Shown in pieces: positions 63,269 to 64,000 of a stretch of DNA of 64,000 nt. The position numbers and the translations under genes were made by a program. Origin of the DNA: Streptomyces diastatochromogenes (lineage in GTDB: Bacteria; Actinomycetota; Actinomycetes; Streptomycetales; Streptomycetaceae). Where the stretch lies: contig JAPTYK010000001.1 of assembly GCA_026913215.1 (NCBI GenBank), positions 1,922,001 to 1,986,000 on the forward strand, written 5' to 3'. The notes below the pieces were generated by a model. That model was not told where the DNA came from, made no database searches, and saw only the letters and a list, made by a program, of their open reading frames with translations. Position 1 is the first letter of the stretch. Each line of letters starts with the position of its first letter.

Positions 63269-64000
<732 letters not shown>

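Overview
This 64-kb window is chromosomal DNA of a Streptomyces or close relative. The evidence is very high GC with G/C-dominated third codon positions, many GTG (and one TTG) starts, and a gene order that matches the dnaE - ileS - division/cell wall (dcw) - metF - thi - DAHP synthase stretch of Streptomyces chromosomes. I see no insertion sequence, prophage, CRISPR array, rRNA or tRNA gene; this is core chromosome.

Layout. 1-16 kb: end of a NYN-domain gene, a small Gln-rich gene, dnaE, a DUF2252 gene, a membrane protein with a DsbA-like thiol protein, a PhoD-type phosphatase, a secreted M43-type metalloprotease, a dienelactone hydrolase, a Na+/H+ antiporter, a GNAT gene, rluD, lspA and a DksA/TraR-type zinc-finger gene. 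16-19.5 kb: an ileS T-box leader and ileS. 19.6-37.3 kb, all on the minus strand: rsmH-ftsL-ftsI-murE-murF-mraY-murD-ftsW-murG-ftsQ-ftsZ-ylmD-ylmE-sepF-ylmG-divIVA, with most start and stop codons overlapping. 37.5-43 kb: carbonic anhydrase and a MoxR/DUF58/transglutaminase operon. 43-49 kb: DUF3040, a methyltransferase, a HEPN-like gene, and an ATPase-like/YhgE/TetR cassette with a perfect palindromic operator. 49-56 kb: DUF4126, an FAD oxidoreductase, a Tyr/Gln-rich membrane protein, metF, thiE, an Rv2175c-type DNA-binding gene and a ferredoxin-reductase-like gene. 55.7-58 kb: a TPP riboswitch and thiO-thiS-thiG. 58-64 kb: a PASTA Ser/Thr kinase, endonuclease IV, a His-rich DUF4396 membrane protein behind a CsoR-like site, a Moco oxidoreductase, bfr, bfd behind an iron box, and the 3' part of a class II DAHP synthase gene.

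A dominant feature is sequence quality. More than thirty genes, including essential ones (ileS, murD, murE, murF, ftsI, rsmH), are broken by apparent single-base losses, mostly inside G or C runs. Adding the missing bases back always restores a length divisible by three and a family-typical protein. I therefore treat these as assembly or base-calling errors and give each gene its full span. ftsZ and thiE each carry losses that sum to three, so they look intact but hold a wrong internal segment. Frameshift positions are approximate (within about 20 nt) and residue counts for repaired genes are reconstructions by eye.

Functionally the window joins replication (dnaE), isoleucyl-tRNA supply under tRNA sensing, peptidoglycan precursor synthesis with sporulation-type cell division, thiamine and methyl-folate metabolism, and iron and probably copper handling.
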